Positions 37,612-50,266 of a DNA stretch of 64,000 bases are shown here, piece after piece. This stretch comes from Chrysomallon squamiferum (lineage: Eukaryota > Mollusca > Gastropoda > Neomphalida > Peltospiridae): NCBI GenBank assembly GCA_012295275.1, contig CM022667.1, positions 5,645,068 to 5,709,067 of the forward strand. The letters are read 5' to 3'. The number at the start of each line of letters is the position of its first letter. Position 1 is the first letter of the stretch. The translations under genes were made by a program, and so were the position numbers. The notes beneath the pieces are model-generated. The model saw only the letters and a list, made by a program, of their open reading frames with translations, was not told the origin of the DNA and ran no database searches.

Positions 37612-40600
37612 TTGTGTTTGTGTGTAATTATGTACATCTGTGAAAGCTGTGTAAGATAAATCTAGGCCCAAGCATTGTTATTATCAACTAATAACAAAAA
37701 AATTAAAAACAATGCTAATATATTTAATAATCACTATATATATATATATATGTTTCAGTTTGAATAATAAGGACACGACAGAAATTGAAAAAAGGAAATT
37801 AGTTTATATATATATAGTAATTTTTAGCCAGCAATACTAACTTTTCAGTGAGGTAATAACTACACAAATTATTCAATATAAGAAATATTTGAATATTCCC
37901 ATTTATAATAAACAAAACAGACAGTTATAGCAAGTACCAGAGAGTTTGGACAAACCATTTTTAATTTTAGATTGATCTGATTCATATGTTTTCTTACTTA
38001 TATCTTAGAAATACTTGTTGAATATTCTGAAATAAAATCTTAATTTTTTTTTTTTTAAATCAAATGTAAAAATAAAATAATGCTTATACAACATAAATTA
38101 AAGATAATACACATCTTTCTTTTTCTTTTGTTTTACCAGATTAATGAAGAAGTCTATATATAATGTTTTTTCGGAAGAAGACAAAAACAGTGCAAATAAA
38201 GTTACAACATTACATACATGTAACATTAAGCTGCACACTTTGACTGACATCAGACTTGATGTTGTTTCCTGCTTCACAGGTTTAAAATCCTGTATCCAGA
38301 CATCCAGCTTCATTCCAGCTGTAATCCGCTGACTTGGAGTTTTTCACTTCACGTAGAATGTGTGAGTTGTTTAACAGTTTGATGTGAGATGCTGGATTAC
38401 TGTCAACTTCACATCTCAGAGACACAGGAGTCAGTTCATCAACTGTTAACTTTGTAGACTTTGAGTTTAAAGTGAAAGATGTTATTGAAGTCTGAACTGT
38501 AACAAGTAAAAACACTGCAAAGTATCTTGTTAAATACATTTGAACATTAAGTAACGTATATTTTTTGCACATAAGTAGATTTAATCATTCATATTGGGTT
38601 GTTAACAAATCATTAAAATATTTGATATGTAGCATGATATGGTTAAAAACAATTTTAAAGTTCTCTTGAAAGCATATGTATTTATTTTAAAAAGCAGAAA
38701 ACAGTTTTACTTTTCACAGATTGTATTTCTGTATTAAAAACCAAATCAATACTTTGAAGGAGACTCTGAATTTTAGCAGACACAGAAGTATGTGGATGTC
38801 ACACAGTGAAGCAAATTTGAAAGAAAAAGAATCAACTAATTGAAATTAATCAACTGAAATTAATCATGTTTATAAAAAACAAAAAAAATGAAGCCCTTGA
38901 AGGAAAAGCATATGCAGTTAATGAATTGATGAAGAATGTTCTAGAGACGATGTAGTTAGAAACAGAGTCTACTAGATAACAACTGAAATTCTCCTGTGTA
39001 ATATCAGACTGAAATAGAAAAATAAATAAATATGATGTGAACACAACCTGAAAATAATTATGTATGTATGTATGTATGCATGCATGCATATTTGGCTGTT
39101 TATACAGCCTGAAATAAAGCATAAGTCACTTTTAAATTATTTACATTTAACAGTGATTAACATATAGTAAATTTATTTCATCTACTGTTATCTTTGCAAA
39201 CTGAGTCTAAAGTCAAAGATATTACTAAAGCATGATCTGTAACAAATAAACAATTACTGAATTTATTATGTTCGATAGACAATTCTCCAACAGTTGAACT
39301 GATTTATGTTGATGAAGAACTACTGAGCTAACAGGATGACGTCTGAATTTAAAAATTGTTATAAGCTCCTCTTTGTTATTTCTCTTTGTTGGTCTTTTTT
39401 TCTATTCTTTTATGTTTGTAATATAACCAGTCTATATTTATTTATTCATTTATTTATTTATTAAATTATCTATGTTTTCAAGTAGGTAAACTGAACATAA
39501 TTACCCTTGTAACCTTATTATAAATGTGTTTACATTATGTTTCTGAATGTATTTGATTTTGAAAACACATTTAGAATTGAAACTTTTGTCACCATTTTCC
39601 TGTCTTTATGTTTCTTTTTTCCCCCTTTTTCTCCTTCGTTTTCTTCTTTTTAACTTCTATATATATATATACACATATATATTCTTTTCCTTTTTATAAA
39701 CTTTCCCTCTTTCTTTAATTTTGAGTTTTTAATGTGTATAAAATACAGTACTTTTATTCAAGAACATCATTCATGTCATTATTTATTTCTATCTTTGTTA
39801 AACAAATATTAAAGTGCAAATATAAATCCTGTTTGAAAATCAAATTCTCTAAGTTTACTTACACTGAACATCCAAGGTAACAGTTTTGTTTTTTGACTTG
39901 TTTGTGTTTACATTGGTGACAATATACACACAGACTCCAGCCTCTGTTCTGTGTATTTGTGTAAAAGAAAGTACAGCATCGTTTATTTCCTTTGTCTGAC
40001 ACTTCCACTTGTAAGAGCAGACTTCATCACAGTCTGCCTCACACGAAACAGCCACGTTTTTACCTTCTACTATCTGTACTGGTGAACTTCTGTTCAGTTT
40101 AATGTTTTCTGGACCAACTGAAAATGAAAATAAATCATTTGGTTTGATTTTTTTTTATATGATAATAGTAATAGTGCTAATAATAAAAAAATAAATAAAT
40201 AAAATAATTGTGCTTTCTCTCTACATTAACTTAATAAATAAAATTAAAAAACAAAAATAGTCTAAATTTTATAATACTTATTACTAATTCTTTCACACGC
40301 ACACATACCGAAAATTTACCTTTAAATTATTAATAAAACATATGTTTAATAGTTCTTTCATTCTTCATATTTTTACTCTTTAAAATAAATGATTAAAATA
40401 TGATAATTTGCAAGAAAAAATGTTAAAATGTACAATTGTTCAAAAATGCCAATTTAGTTCAAATTACTTGTTTAAAATACTGAAACTAATCTTTGTTTTA
40501 TACCAACATACATACATACATACATACATAAAACAGTATTTCATAGATTTATTCTGCAGATTTATCACTCTGCTAATAGTAGCTAATAATACAAAGATAA

Positions 40601-41207
40601 TTAACAATTTAGCACTGACAATAATAATTTAAAATAATTTGAAAACATAAAAAATGAATTTAGATCAGTTATAAATAAATAAATTTCTAAGATTATTTTT
40701 AAGTAAAACTCACAGAGTACTTTGAGAGTGAAACTTTTAGTGAGAGATTTGGCTGAGACTCTGTTAGTCACAGTATATGTGTACTTCTGTCCTGTCTGGT
40801 TTCTTCTCACATTTGTAACACTGAGCTCAGACCCTGACTCAGACTGTTGATTGTTAAGAGACCAGGAAAACAAACATGGCGGCTTGCAGACAGCAACACA
40901 GTTTACATTCAAATCATCTCCTTCTTCAACATTTCCTGGTGAAGTCAGCTCTACACTGTCTGGTCCACCTGAAAAAAAAATAATAACAACAAATAAAGAA
41001 ATAAAAACATGAATAAATATAAGTATGCACAATGAATAGAACACAACCTTGCCCGTCTGAAACAATGTTATAATTTATATACTTTTTTGTCAATCCACGT
41101 GATCTAAGCAATTAAAGTAAAGTCAACAAAATATTGTAAAGTCAGAACAGTATTTTATGTGGAATGTTTATATATACAAAAAATATATACAAAATGTGAT
41201 AAATAAC

Positions 41208-41227
41208 AATAATAATAATAATAATAA

Positions 41228-41258
<31 letters not shown>

Positions 41259-41282
41259 CAGAAGAAGAAGAAGAAGAAGAAA
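41208..41282. repeat. (AAT)n-(AAG)n microsatellite
   Basis: AAT triplets change to AAG triplets in an intron of the broken receptor. Confidence 0.9.
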
Positions 41283-42703
41283 TAAAAAGATAAAAAATAA
41301 ATTACTTAATTAAAACATTTCTAAACAAATTTACAATTTTCTCTTTTATTGATTTTAATGAACTCAGTTATGAAATAAAGAAATAAAAGAAACAAAAAAT
41401 AAAATTCTGTATCCTGGTAGATGGTAAATAAAATATTCTATCTCTGCCAATCTTCATTACAAACCTAATGAATCTGTTTATATATTTAATATTTTATAAT
41501 TATTAATCCATCATCTATTTTATTATAACCTCACTGAAAGTTACATGCAGCAGGTTTCTCAAATTGTAAAGCCAAGGTGTTCTTTTGTTGGATCCATGTT
41601 CTGTTTCAGAGAAATACACTATTCATATTTGCAGTTTTGAGATTCATCATTAGAACAAATGGAAATTCAAGTTTCCACTGCATTTTTTTAATTATCTTTC
41701 TTACAAAAGACCCATAATATTTGATAAAATAAACATAAGATAAACACATAAATTTGCATAAAACCAGTTAATTTATTTTAGAGTTTTTTGGTATTTATTT
41801 TTTAATGAATTTTTCCAACCTTTCAGGTTAGAGAAGATTTTGGCCCAATCTATATGATTATAAAAGGTTAGAGAAAACCAGAAATATAGATACATCAAGA
41901 CATGTACACAGTAACTTATTTCTGTGGTATAAAAAATATAATTCAAATAATACAAGAATGTTTAATATATATATATGTTATATAAGGTATATCTTTTTTC
42001 TCAACTATTTTAATTTTTGATTCCAGAAATGCAGTTACATTAATAAACTAGGATTTATATAAATTCTAAGTAAAATATCAATACATTTTATTTTTTTACT
42101 ATCAATAACATCTTTGTTATAAAAATATAATTATTTACTTACTGCTCATTTCTAATCTCAGTGTGTTACTGGACTCTCCACCAGTATTCAGTTGACAAAA
42201 CCAGACTGTGACATCCTGATCTGAAGCTTTGTTAATTGTCACAGAATAGTTCTTAGTGGTTGACAGTCTGCTGTTTGTCCCATCTACACACTCTACAGAA
42301 TAATTCTGTCTGTCAGCTGGAGCATTCCACACAGAACACTGATCTAGTTTCTGTTCGAGTGAAGCAAAACTCACACTACCACCAACTTTAAAAAACACTA
42401 TTCTGTCATCAAGATTTTCAGCACCTGACACTGTACAAGTCAGAGTAAACTGTTTGTCTTTGACTAAATGAGATGAAGATCCAGACAAAGTCAGTGAAAC
42501 ACAATCTGTAAAATAAAAGATAAAATCTTTGTTTTCAGTATATCTGTTTCTTAGTTTCTCAGGGTTTTTTCTTCTTCTTCTTTCTAATAACATTATTATT
42601 CAATTTTTAATTTGGAAACTATTTAGTATCTGGTGATTTGAAAAAATAAGTAGTTGGAGGGAGTTGTTCGTTTACAATATTTCATTACACTAAATCCAAT
42701 TAA

Positions 42704-42756
42704 ATAATAATAATAATAATAATAATCATAATAATAATAAAAACAACAACAATAAC

Positions 42757-42806
<50 letters not shown>
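42704..42806. repeat. (AAT)n microsatellite
   Basis: A long AAT array with AAC and ATC interruptions in intron 1 of the broken receptor. Confidence 0.95.
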
Positions 42807-42808
<2 letters not shown>

Positions 42809-43414
42809 CCTCTTTTATGTCTAAAATGAATACATTTCTAGAATGACAACTGCATCAAGTAGAACATTTATTACAGAGATATATGATAGAGTTCAGTGTG
42901 TGCACTTTGATCAGGTGGCAAAAATACTTTTCTTACATTACTGCACGATGCCAAATATTTTTAGATAGTTAGCTATCGTCATGCATACATTTTCAACAAA
43001 TGCAGAACAATGATATTAGAGGAAGCTGGTGCTTGTTTGTCAAAGGAAAGAGCTTTTTCCTCTTATATATCCTTTTGAAGAACTTCAACATAGGTAACCA
43101 TGGAAGTTCTGGTAAATGGGTTTTGAGGTTTGTATGTGAAATTATTAATTAGTCTTTTATTAAAACAAGCATTTTTCTATGAATTTACTAACACTACTAA
43201 TTTTATGTAATGGATATGTGTTTTAGTATGAAAATGACACTGATTAACATATAACAGTGTAAACTGTTTTATTTTTAAACAAGTCTGAAATTTTATTATT
43301 TTCTAGTTTTATAGAAAAGAGTGAACACATGATTCAGAAAGAGTGAAACTGAAACTTGACTACTTTGTGCTGTATCCTCCCATCCCACTTGTCACACATC
43401 TTTAAACAACACAG

Positions 43415-43574
43415 CTGAGTGCACTCCTAACTACCTGAGTGAACTCCTAACTACCTGAGTGAAATCCTAACTACCTGAGTGAACTCCTAACTACCTGAGT
43501 GAACTGCTAACTATCTGAGTGAACTCCTAACTACCTGAGTGAACTCCTAACTACCTGAGTGAACTCCTAACTAC
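43415..43574. repeat. 20-bp minisatellite, eight units
   Basis: Eight consecutive units of CTGAGTGAACTCCTAACTAC with few substitutions, in intron 1 of the broken receptor. The intact copy has a single related unit near 60124 (CTGAGTGAACTGCTGACTG), so the expansion happened after the duplication. Confidence 0.95.
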
Positions 43575-44175
43575 ATAGAAAATGACACTGAACTCCCGTC
43601 TATTACACAGTCAGCTTGGGAAATTATTAAGAAAATTCCTATTAACAATTAATAGAGAAGAACAGGAATCTGTATTCTTATCCATTTATTATAATATAGT
43701 CAGCCACATAACACGTTAGTGGTATGAATTATTAAATCATATTTTTTAAATATAAAAAAGACACATCTAGCACTAGGATGTATATCAATATATACAAAGG
43801 TCAGTTGTTACATTAATGTTACAGAGGTTTGATTAGTTAGATCCTAGGCTGAGTGTGGGAGATAACTCTTTCTACTGCCTGTCAGTATATTTATCCCTAG
43901 ACTGTATACAGGCATAAGAAAATAGTAATTAAACTGATTCGTGTAATATCATTAAAAGATTATTCGATTAAATGGTTATACATCTTTAGAACATAATAAA
44001 TTTGAGACAATTAAGATGAAATAATAAGCACATTATTTGTTATTAAAGTTATTAAAGACTAAAGTTCAAAAGTGTATCAAAAATGGGCTATATTTCTATG
44101 AAGATTTGCTAAGTAAGAATAAAGAAATTATCAATGGTGACTAATAATATTATTTATTTATTTACGTATGTTATT

Positions 44176-44177
<2 letters not shown>

Positions 44178-44247
<70 letters not shown>

Positions 44248-44250
44248 TAA
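44178..44250. repeat. (AAT)n followed by (ATT)n, self-complementary
   Basis: The AAT array turns into an ATT array at about 44220, so the two halves can pair as a hairpin. Confidence 0.9.
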
Positions 44251-44801
44251 TTTGTGTTGTTGTTGTTGTTATTACGTTACTGATGATGATGATGAAAAAA
44301 TTAAAATATCAACAAAATTATGCTTGATCAGTAATAGATGTTGTTTAAGTATGATCAGTTGAGTAGGCTTAAACAACATCCGTGACTCAAAATGAATAAA
44401 AGTATCTAAACTGCAATCAAAGAGGAACACTGGTCTGAGTACGTGACACACGAAATCAGATTTTAATTTTTACTTTTCAGAGAAATATCTTTTAATCAGA
44501 AATATGAGACCGATAACTGATAGTTTTTATTTAAATGTCAGAAATGTTTCAGTTTCATATGTTTCAGTATAACTCTATTCACTAAAACATTAACAAAAAT
44601 AAAATTAAAATAAGGAAAAGGAGGTAGCTATCGTGAGTCAGAATAAAAGTAAAATAATTTTCACAGTTGATAGGCAATCAAGATTGAGCTTCAAGAAGAT
44701 TTTTTAACAGTTTCTGTAAATTTACCTGAATACGCAACACTTTTCAAGAACAACACGACTAAAATCAGTTTCTTATCGACAGCAGAAAATATCGCAGACA
44801 T

Positions 44802-47084
44802 AATTTATTAACTGTAAACAGTGAAAATGTTTCAGATACAAAATCCCGTTCTGAGAAGAAACGACGCTTTCACTTGCTGTAAACTTCCTCGTTTGTTTCT
44901 GTCAACAATGCGTACTTTTATCCTGATTTAATTAATGCAGTAAGATTCCATTATAGATTTAAATTAAAGTTACAGTATTATAGTGACTAAATATCATACA
45001 AATCCTTGTTTTGATGTTTTATTAAATTACTGGCGATCATTTGATAGCACAGACTAACTCACAGCGAACTTCCACTAAGTTTACAGTATTGAATATAAAC
45101 TCTAAAACGAGGCTACGTCCTACCTCTGCTGTGGGTGGGTACAAAGGGATATGTCCCGGGTGAGTGAGTGCTAAGCAGAGCGAGTTGTTGTGAAGCACGT
45201 CTGGGTCAGGCACGCTATTTAACAAAGACTTGAAATGTGTAAACTTGTATAAATTGTCCTGAAGTTAGTTCTAAGTCCCCGTACTCCTTAATCGCCTTAG
45301 ACGTAGAGTGACAGGTGTGTGCAATCAAACGTTTAGAACGAACTAATTCTGTAACACAGTTATTAGCGCTAAGAACTTGTTTTACAGGTTATACTGGGAC
45401 TGTTACAAAGTTTCATACTTAGGAGAATACTTCTTTATTTTTTATTTATTTATTTATTTTTATTTTATTGTGCTTGCTAGTTATTTAATTTAGGTATCAG
45501 TAAGCAGGAAGAAAATACAGGAATGTATAATTTAATTAAACACAAAGACAACTTTTAAACATTTTCATTAATTACTAAATTAACATTTTAGTAAATCTGT
45601 ATTGATACGAGAAAATCCGCTATTCTTCTTTTATTCTTATTCTTAGAAGTTAATAATTTATTAGTTACTGAATACGAGCGTTATTTCTTTTATAACTGGT
45701 CAGTCTTTGTCCAGATTAATGTTTGTAAACAGCTCAGTAAACATCACAGCACCTGAAATGTAACTTTGACATATTATGTAGAAATTGTTATGAAATTAAA
45801 ATACTTGTAACTGAGACACTAATATATTTTTAACAAAGTTGTCTAGAAAGCATACTAGTGAAGGTTATTTAACGTTTATCTGCAATATATCTATAGAAAT
45901 AGGTTACAGAAGTGGTCACTCTCGTCCTTCAGTTGAAATGAAATTTTTAGATTTTGTAATAAACAGCGCATTTTGGAAATTTAATAATTCCCTTTTATAG
46001 TGTAAAAATTCTGTTTTTACGGTGAAAGAAATTATTAAAGACACTGTAAAATAATAAATTCCTCCTGGCTTTCATACTCTATCTAATAGCGAACCTTTTT
46101 ACCTAAAATTAAATATTACTGATCCGCTATTTTTCGAAATTGTAAGGATGGAAATACGAGGCGAAATACTTTTAACTGAAGGTAAATGATTAATTTCAAA
46201 ATATAATGATTATTCTAGCAAACAGAAATATAATATTAGCAGTAAGTGTTGTTTTTTGTTGTTGTTGTTTGTTTTCGTTCTTTTGGGGTTTTTTGTTTTG
46301 TTTTGCTGTTGTTGTTGTTTTTATTCAACAACTATTAGGACATCTTCACAACGTATAGTGATGACGCAGAATGGTTAGGATAGACATTAAATTACGACTG
46401 AAAGATATTTATGTTTTTAATTTATTTTTTCATTTTACAAATTAAAACAAAACAATATGGATACAAAGTAAAGAATCAAGTTTGAACGGGTATTCGGTTT
46501 TCTGAAAAAGTTTAAAATTCAGATTTTGCTTTTATGTGGTAAACTTTACATATATAAAAACAAAGTTTGATTTACAGGTGAAGTGTTAAACAAATTTACA
46601 AAATATAGTTTACTGTTTCTGTTTTATATTAAACAACACTGATAATACATTTTATTTCTATACAATTTGATTATCATTTCGATATTCAGAGAAGAATGGA
46701 TTCTAGAGAATTTTAGCATTTAATTTATTCAGTTGACCACGTTAATTAATTATTTCGTGTAATTCCAGCTTAGTGAAAAGTTTGACAAAGCTAAATTTCG
46801 CTCCGTTTCTGAATTTCTACCAGAAGCAGAGTAACATATCGTAGTAAAATAACAATACGTTTATCTAAATTTAAAACACACGAGAAATTCAACAACCTTA
46901 CACACACATATCATCCCAACAAATGTCTAACAAAACATTTCTAGCAGCAAATTCATTTTATTTTCGCTGTAACCAGTTCATTTGCAGAAGCCCATTGTCT
47001 ACAGCCTTTAACATTTTCATAAAATATATATTACTCAAATCCAGCAGCTACTTGCTTGCAACATATTATTATTATTATTATTAT

Positions 47085-47133
<49 letters not shown>

Positions 47134-48241
47134 TGTAGCAGTTGTAGTAGTTGTAGTAGTAAAGTGTGTGCGTTGTTGCTAGGATGGTTCTCTAGTTCTG
47201 CTACAGAGATGTTTCCTAGGATCTTGACACCTGACTCTGTTGTTGCTCTCATCTCCCGTATCTTGCTGATCAGACAGACAGACAGAACTAAATGTAACGT
47301 GCTAATCAGACAGACAGACAGACAGAACAAAATGTAACGTGCTACTCAGAGTGATAGGTACGCTGTCTGACAAAGCCAGGGGTGTGTGTATGTTCTGATC
47401 TGTATTTCAAGTCTTTTACTCAACTTTTTAACTTCCTTAGTTGACACATTTCTCTCTGACTCTGTGGTCATAACTATGTGAAGGCAGGTCGTTTTCTTCT
47501 CATTCCTGACAATGATATTCTATGTAGGCATACTTAGTGCTCCGATTACCCATAGAAGGAAAACTTTGTGATTTCAAAATAACAATAATATAGAAGAAAA
47601 TCTGTGAAAACTGAGTTAATCTTTTAAAACATACATATTAAATACTTTACACATTTAATCTGCTACCTTAGTTAATACTGAGAAAACTCAGATATAGTGA
47701 ACACTCATTTCATCTGTCGTGAGAAAAACGATGTCATCAAATGACACGCATCATGTCGGAAAACACTGCTCTACTCTGATCAGTGACAGATTACCGTTGT
47801 TTGATATTATTCAATAAAAACAAAAACAAAAATGAGGTAACAACTTGTGATATATTTATTGTTATGTTATTATTTTGTTATTTTTATTATCACGTACATT
47901 AGATTTGTGACAAAATAATTATATGAATAAATTTAAAATAAATTCAATGAGTCATGTTGCATACCAACTTTCCTTGAAATTAAAATAATAATATTTATAT
48001 TATGTTCATTATTCTAACTGAAATGGCATGATTACGATACGATACAGTTTGATAAGAAACAGTTCAAAGTTTATCTGTCGGTATTGCATAATAATTATAA
48101 TAATTATAATGATCGACTGAACTAAACAGATGTTATAAATATTCGGATTATTTTACGTTACGTCAGTTCCAGATAGCCTACTACTTAGTTACTTCAAAGT
48201 ATACTATAATACACACCGTCATATACCAAGTATGTTGTACT
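44802..48241. other. Upstream region of the broken receptor and spacer; no gene recognised
   Basis: To about 46.4 kb the sequence matches the 5' flank of the intact copy (61.5-62.6 kb). Both flanks have an ACTTCCT-GTTTGTTT stretch about 80-90 bases above the start codon, a candidate promoter element. A GC-richer patch at about 45110-45230 is absent from the other copy. Further on are a GTA array, two copies of a 33-base CAGACAGACAGA unit at about 47268-47345, and AT-rich spacer. Confidence 0.5.
47067..47160. repeat. (ATT)n/(GTA)n microsatellite
   Basis: ATT triplets change to a GTA array with TTGTAGCAG interruptions. Serine-rich and leucine-rich open frames across it are artefacts. Confidence 0.9.
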
Positions 48242-48603
48242 AGTTTAACCTGTAATTATTATTAGATATCAGGTATATCTATTGTTTTTAATATTACTGT
48301 TATTTTACATACTGTGTACTTGTTGTACATAAAGTCAAGTGTTGTAACAGCCTTACCTGTAATTATTCTTAAACAGTAAAACAGGTATATCTATTATTTT
48401 TAATATTACAGTTATTTTACATACTGTGTACTTGTTGTACATACACTCAAGTGTTGTAGCAGCCTCACCTGTAATTATTATTATTATTTTAAGTTTTTAT
48501 TCGATTTATCTATTGAAACAGTTTTACATTTGAAGATTTTACCTTTAACTACACTCACGAGTGAAATGAAGAGGATAACTCCACTGAAAACGCTGATAAC
48601 CAT
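48242..48603 (-). pseudogene. Orphan signal-peptide exon plus repeated Ig1-exon starts
   Basis: On the minus strand, 48603-48543 encodes a signal peptide (MVISVFSGVILFISLVSVVK) ending in phase 1 at a GTAAAA donor. This is the same layout as exon 1 of the ITIM receptor, whose leader also ends in AVK or VVK. Beyond it follow three copies of the boundary found at 21.6-21.9 kb: TAATTACAG acceptors with exon-like starts at about 48475, 48357 and 48252. The first reads G-EAATTLECM after splicing. After the third copy the homology stops and no Ig domain follows. This looks like the 5' end of a lost ITIM-type paralogue in opposite orientation. Confidence 0.7.
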
Positions 48604-50050
48604 TGCAACCTAAACAAAAAGGATAAGTAAATAAGTAAATAAATAAATAAACTAATAGTACTATCTGAGATTTAAGAAACTTTATAATAGTTTATAACAG
48701 ACCACGATTTATTCAAATATTTGTTAGTTCACTCAGTATCATATTTGTAGAATACGTATTAGAAAATTAATATCTCTTTAGTTGTTTATCGTTTTAACAT
48801 TTACTCCTGTTCAGATAGTATTAAAAAACATGACATTAGGGATACCTAAATTTCATACCCCCATTAACCCCAAAGTATTATGATAAATTACACAAGATAC
48901 AGATATTCCTTTTAAGTTTTTTTTATCTCTCTCCTTTTGTAAGACACTGTTGAGTCACAATTCATTAAAATCTAAACGGAATGAAACGCTGCTGTCACAC
49001 AATTTTGTCAGTAACAAATTCTGCTTATCACAGACTAGAAAATACATACCAGGACTTCTGAAAACTTTTCATCGAGTCTACGAGAAACAAACGCAGTGAT
49101 AGGGAGAATCTATGAAAACCGGAATTTATTGATATTTATTTTTTCAAAATTATCGTTGGAATCAGCGCCCTAGTCGGCTGCCTAGTTTCTAAAGCAGATT
49201 TATTTCTTTACAACATAAATATAAGTCAAAGCTAAAGCAAACTGTTAAGAAATCAATACAAGAACACACTGTACATAATTTATTACGTGGAGAAGTAGTG
49301 CAGTAGGGTTACTTTGTAGTCTGTTTGTGATTTTGTAAAACATCATCCCAACTTTCCTCTGCTACAATTTCCTAATTTACAGCCAGTGTGAATGTCAGGT
49401 TTACTACGTGATCTAATTTTACCCACACATTTTGCCCATTTCTCTTATAATTCCTCACGTTTTAATTGAACTTTTTAAATTATTATAATTTTGATAGGAA
49501 TTCTTACGTAAAAACAGAATTGAATTATGATAAAACTTGAATGTTTAGACAAGTAATTAATGAGCATATTCTGTTCTGTTTATTAATTACTAAGCACATT
49601 ATGCTGTTGTTGTTTTTTGTTTTGTTTTCTTGACGATAGCATATCTATATATAATTCAAATAGTGACAAACAGGTGATATTGTATTTATGTTTATAAAAT
49701 ACTTATTAATATTCAGATCAAGATAAGAAATCAAAAGTATTTGTGTTGTAGATTACATGTGAAATCATTCATTTCTTTCCTCTCTCACGTAGAATGAAAG
49801 ATCACAGATAAGATCATGAAATAAATGTAAAAAGAAAAACTCATTCATTTATTTATTTCGTTTATTTTCGTTTCTTTCTCTTTTTATTACACTTTGTTAT
49901 TTTATTATTAGTATTTCTGTTACACACTCTTGGGTCAATTATTAATAGGGTTTGTGAATCTACATAGTAATAACAAAACAAAACGCGATACATAAAGATT
50001 CTCTTCATTTGAAATTACATAATAAAGCCGTTTTACTAATATATTTCTAT

Positions 50051-50104
<54 letters not shown>

Positions 50105-50266
50105 ATCCAGGCACAGACGGAGACACGGGTACAATTCAGATATTTGTGTAGATGTTACTTAATCCGAAAATATCCTCAATTGTCAGACATTAGTTCAGTG
50201 TCATTCACATCACTGTTCTTTATATAAACTAATATGAAATACAAAACTCAAACAAAACATCTGAAT
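48604..50266. other. 3' flank of the intact ITAM-type receptor; no gene recognised
   Basis: From about 49.2 kb on, the sequence matches the flanks at 0.84-1.0 kb and 32.8-33.6 kb. A CT run at 50056-50100 corresponds to the one at 33448-33511. No exon is seen. Confidence 0.55.

Larger units (their letters stand above)
33649..44801 (-). pseudogene. Five-Ig + FN3 receptor with ITAM-type tail, broken copy
   Basis: Eleven exons (minus): 44726-44801, 42143-42505, 40714-40968, 39863-40117, 38218-38496, 36783-37088, 35949-36246, 35235-35369, 34995-35028, 34600-34658, 33649-33758; all splice sites look usable. Order: signal peptide (MSAIFSAVDKKLILVVLFLK), Ig1 V-like (26-146), Ig2, Ig3, Ig4, Ig5 (no canonical cysteines), FN3, TM (GIGIGILLATELFIGAIVFF, with a Glu), then a tail with STYVS, SLYDDL, YSSL-x7-YSVL and YENS. 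Two lesions: TAA at 38282-38284 in Ig4, where sister copies read TAC in FYTCEAG, and a net 2-base loss in FN3 near 36021-36042 (exon 298 bases against 300). In Ig3 the usual Y-x-C is replaced by GVCVY. As it stands the gene would give a secreted fragment of about 387 residues (Ig1-3 plus part of Ig4). Skipping the symmetric Ig4 and FN3-adjacent exons could only partly rescue it. Sequencing error is the main alternative. Confidence 0.85.
33000..46400 (-). repeat. Segmental duplication unit (partner about 49.2-62.6 kb)
   Basis: Gene, introns, 5' flank and 3' flank of the two minus-strand ITAM receptors correspond over about 13.4 kb. The start codons are offset by 16674 bases and the stops by 16618 bases. 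The 5' flank match runs to about 46.4/62.6 kb (for example 45650-45780 against 62170-62310) and the 3' flank match includes the CT runs at 33448 and 50056. The interval 46.4-49.2 kb has no counterpart inside the window. Confidence 0.85.

Noticed and set aside
43415-43574. Regular 20-bp repeats considered as a CRISPR array
   Set aside because: There are no spacers between the units and the context is eukaryotic; it is a simple tandem minisatellite.
45037-45225. Small open frame MLNSVPDPDVLHNNSLCLAL... upstream of the broken receptor
   Set aside because: The sequence is absent from the matching flank of the intact copy, has no conserved feature, and lies in a promoter-side region.
47031-47337. 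Serine- and leucine-rich open frames on both strands
   Set aside because: Products of the GTA/ATT microsatellite; no coding support.
49935-50126. RE-repeat frame on the minus strand (also 5270-5503)
   Set aside because: Translation of CT/AG microsatellites.
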